Shown here one piece after another: positions 7,426-7,627 of a stretch of DNA of 7,627 bases (position 1 is the first letter of the stretch; every line of letters begins with the position of its first letter). Below the pieces are notes generated by a model. That model was given only the letters and a program-made list of their open reading frames with translations. It was not told where the DNA came from and did no database searches. Source of the stretch: Chloroflexota bacterium (GTDB taxonomy: Bacteria; Chloroflexota; Dehalococcoidia; GIF9; UBA5629); NCBI GenBank assembly GCA_026389675.1, contig JAPLHJ010000221.1, forward strand, positions 1-7,627, written 5' to 3'. The translations under genes were made by a program, and so were the position numbers.

Positions 7426-7627
7426 TGAGCAATTCCTGATGAACTATTCCTATAGACGATCTCACCCCTGTGGATCGTGGCAACAACCATTCCCTTCAGC
7501 GTAAAACCGTCGAAAGGCGTGTTCTTGCCTTTGGAAAGTAGATTGTTCTTATCCACAATCCATTGCCTATTTACGTCCAACAGCGCGATATCGGCGGGGG
7601 AAGCAGCAGCAAGTGTGCCTGTTCGTC
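7422..7627 (-). CDS. pyrC: pyrC: dihydroorotase, C-terminal 67 residues only (5' end beyond window)
   Basis: Dihydroorotase cyclises N-carbamoyl-aspartate to dihydroorotate, the third step of UMP synthesis. Only the C-terminus is in view. It matches the end of the type I (amidohydrolase superfamily) enzymes: ASPADIALLDVNRQWIVD, then LLSKGKNTPFDG, then LKGMVVATIHRGEIVY, ending in SGIAQ-TGA. The SKGKNTPF signature and the closing small beta-domain with G-x-V-x-x-T-I-x-x-G-x-I-V-Y are typical of this family. The metal-binding histidines and catalytic Asp lie upstream, outside the window, so catalytic competence cannot be judged here. The TGA at 7424-7422 overlaps the carA ATG by 4 bases, placing pyrC upstream of carA in the same transcript. 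Confidence 0.93.
   Translation of the reverse strand, partial: RTGTLAAASPADIALLDVNRQWIVDKNNLLSKGKNTPFDGFTLKGMVVATIHRGEIVYRNSSSGIAQ
7434..7437 (-). promoter_or_regulatory. Weak ribosome binding site of carA (AGGA)
   Basis: AGGA lies 8 bases upstream of the carA ATG, inside the last codons of pyrC. Together with the ATGA overlap it suggests coupled translation of pyrC and carA. The motif is short, so support is modest. Confidence 0.5.

Overview
The window holds a stretch of the de novo pyrimidine (UMP) biosynthesis operon, with every gene on the minus strand. In transcription order, from the right edge to the left, it contains the C-terminal end of pyrC (dihydroorotase), a complete carA (small, glutamine-hydrolysing subunit of carbamoyl-phosphate synthetase), a canonical carB (large subunit, called carB1 here), and a second, clearly different carB (carB2) that runs off the left edge. 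The genes are packed tightly. pyrC and carA overlap by 4 bases (ATGA), the carA stop directly abuts the carB1 start (TAG|ATG), and only 23 bases separate the carB1 remnant from the carB2 start. No stretch without a gene exceeds this 23-base gap. I see no RNA genes, CRISPR arrays, insertion sequences or terminators.

The unusual part is the carB pair. CarA supplies ammonia from glutamine to CarB, which makes carbamoyl phosphate for pyrimidines and arginine. One CarB per CarA is the norm, but here two divergent CarB proteins follow one CarA. Both copies are damaged as read. carB1 has an out-of-frame deletion in its C-terminal allosteric domain, about 73 bases when measured against carB2. Its frame therefore ends after 1002 native residues plus a 5-residue aberrant tail, and the rest of the domain survives out of frame downstream. 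carB2 has an in-frame TAA at codon 25, at the conserved Glu of the GQA-x-E-FDY motif, but is open for the remaining 1007 codons to the window edge with its catalytic residues conserved. These could be real lesions in decaying duplicates, or errors in a single-genome or metagenome assembly. The sequence alone cannot decide.

Organism: the CarB1 sequence style (for example KATGYPIARVAAKIA and EIPNKVTGKT), the pyrC-carA-carB order and the moderate G+C suggest a Chloroflexota bacterium, perhaps Dehalococcoidia. This is inferred from remembered family patterns, not from a search. CarB2 belongs to a different CarB subfamily and may be an ancient paralogue or a horizontally acquired copy.
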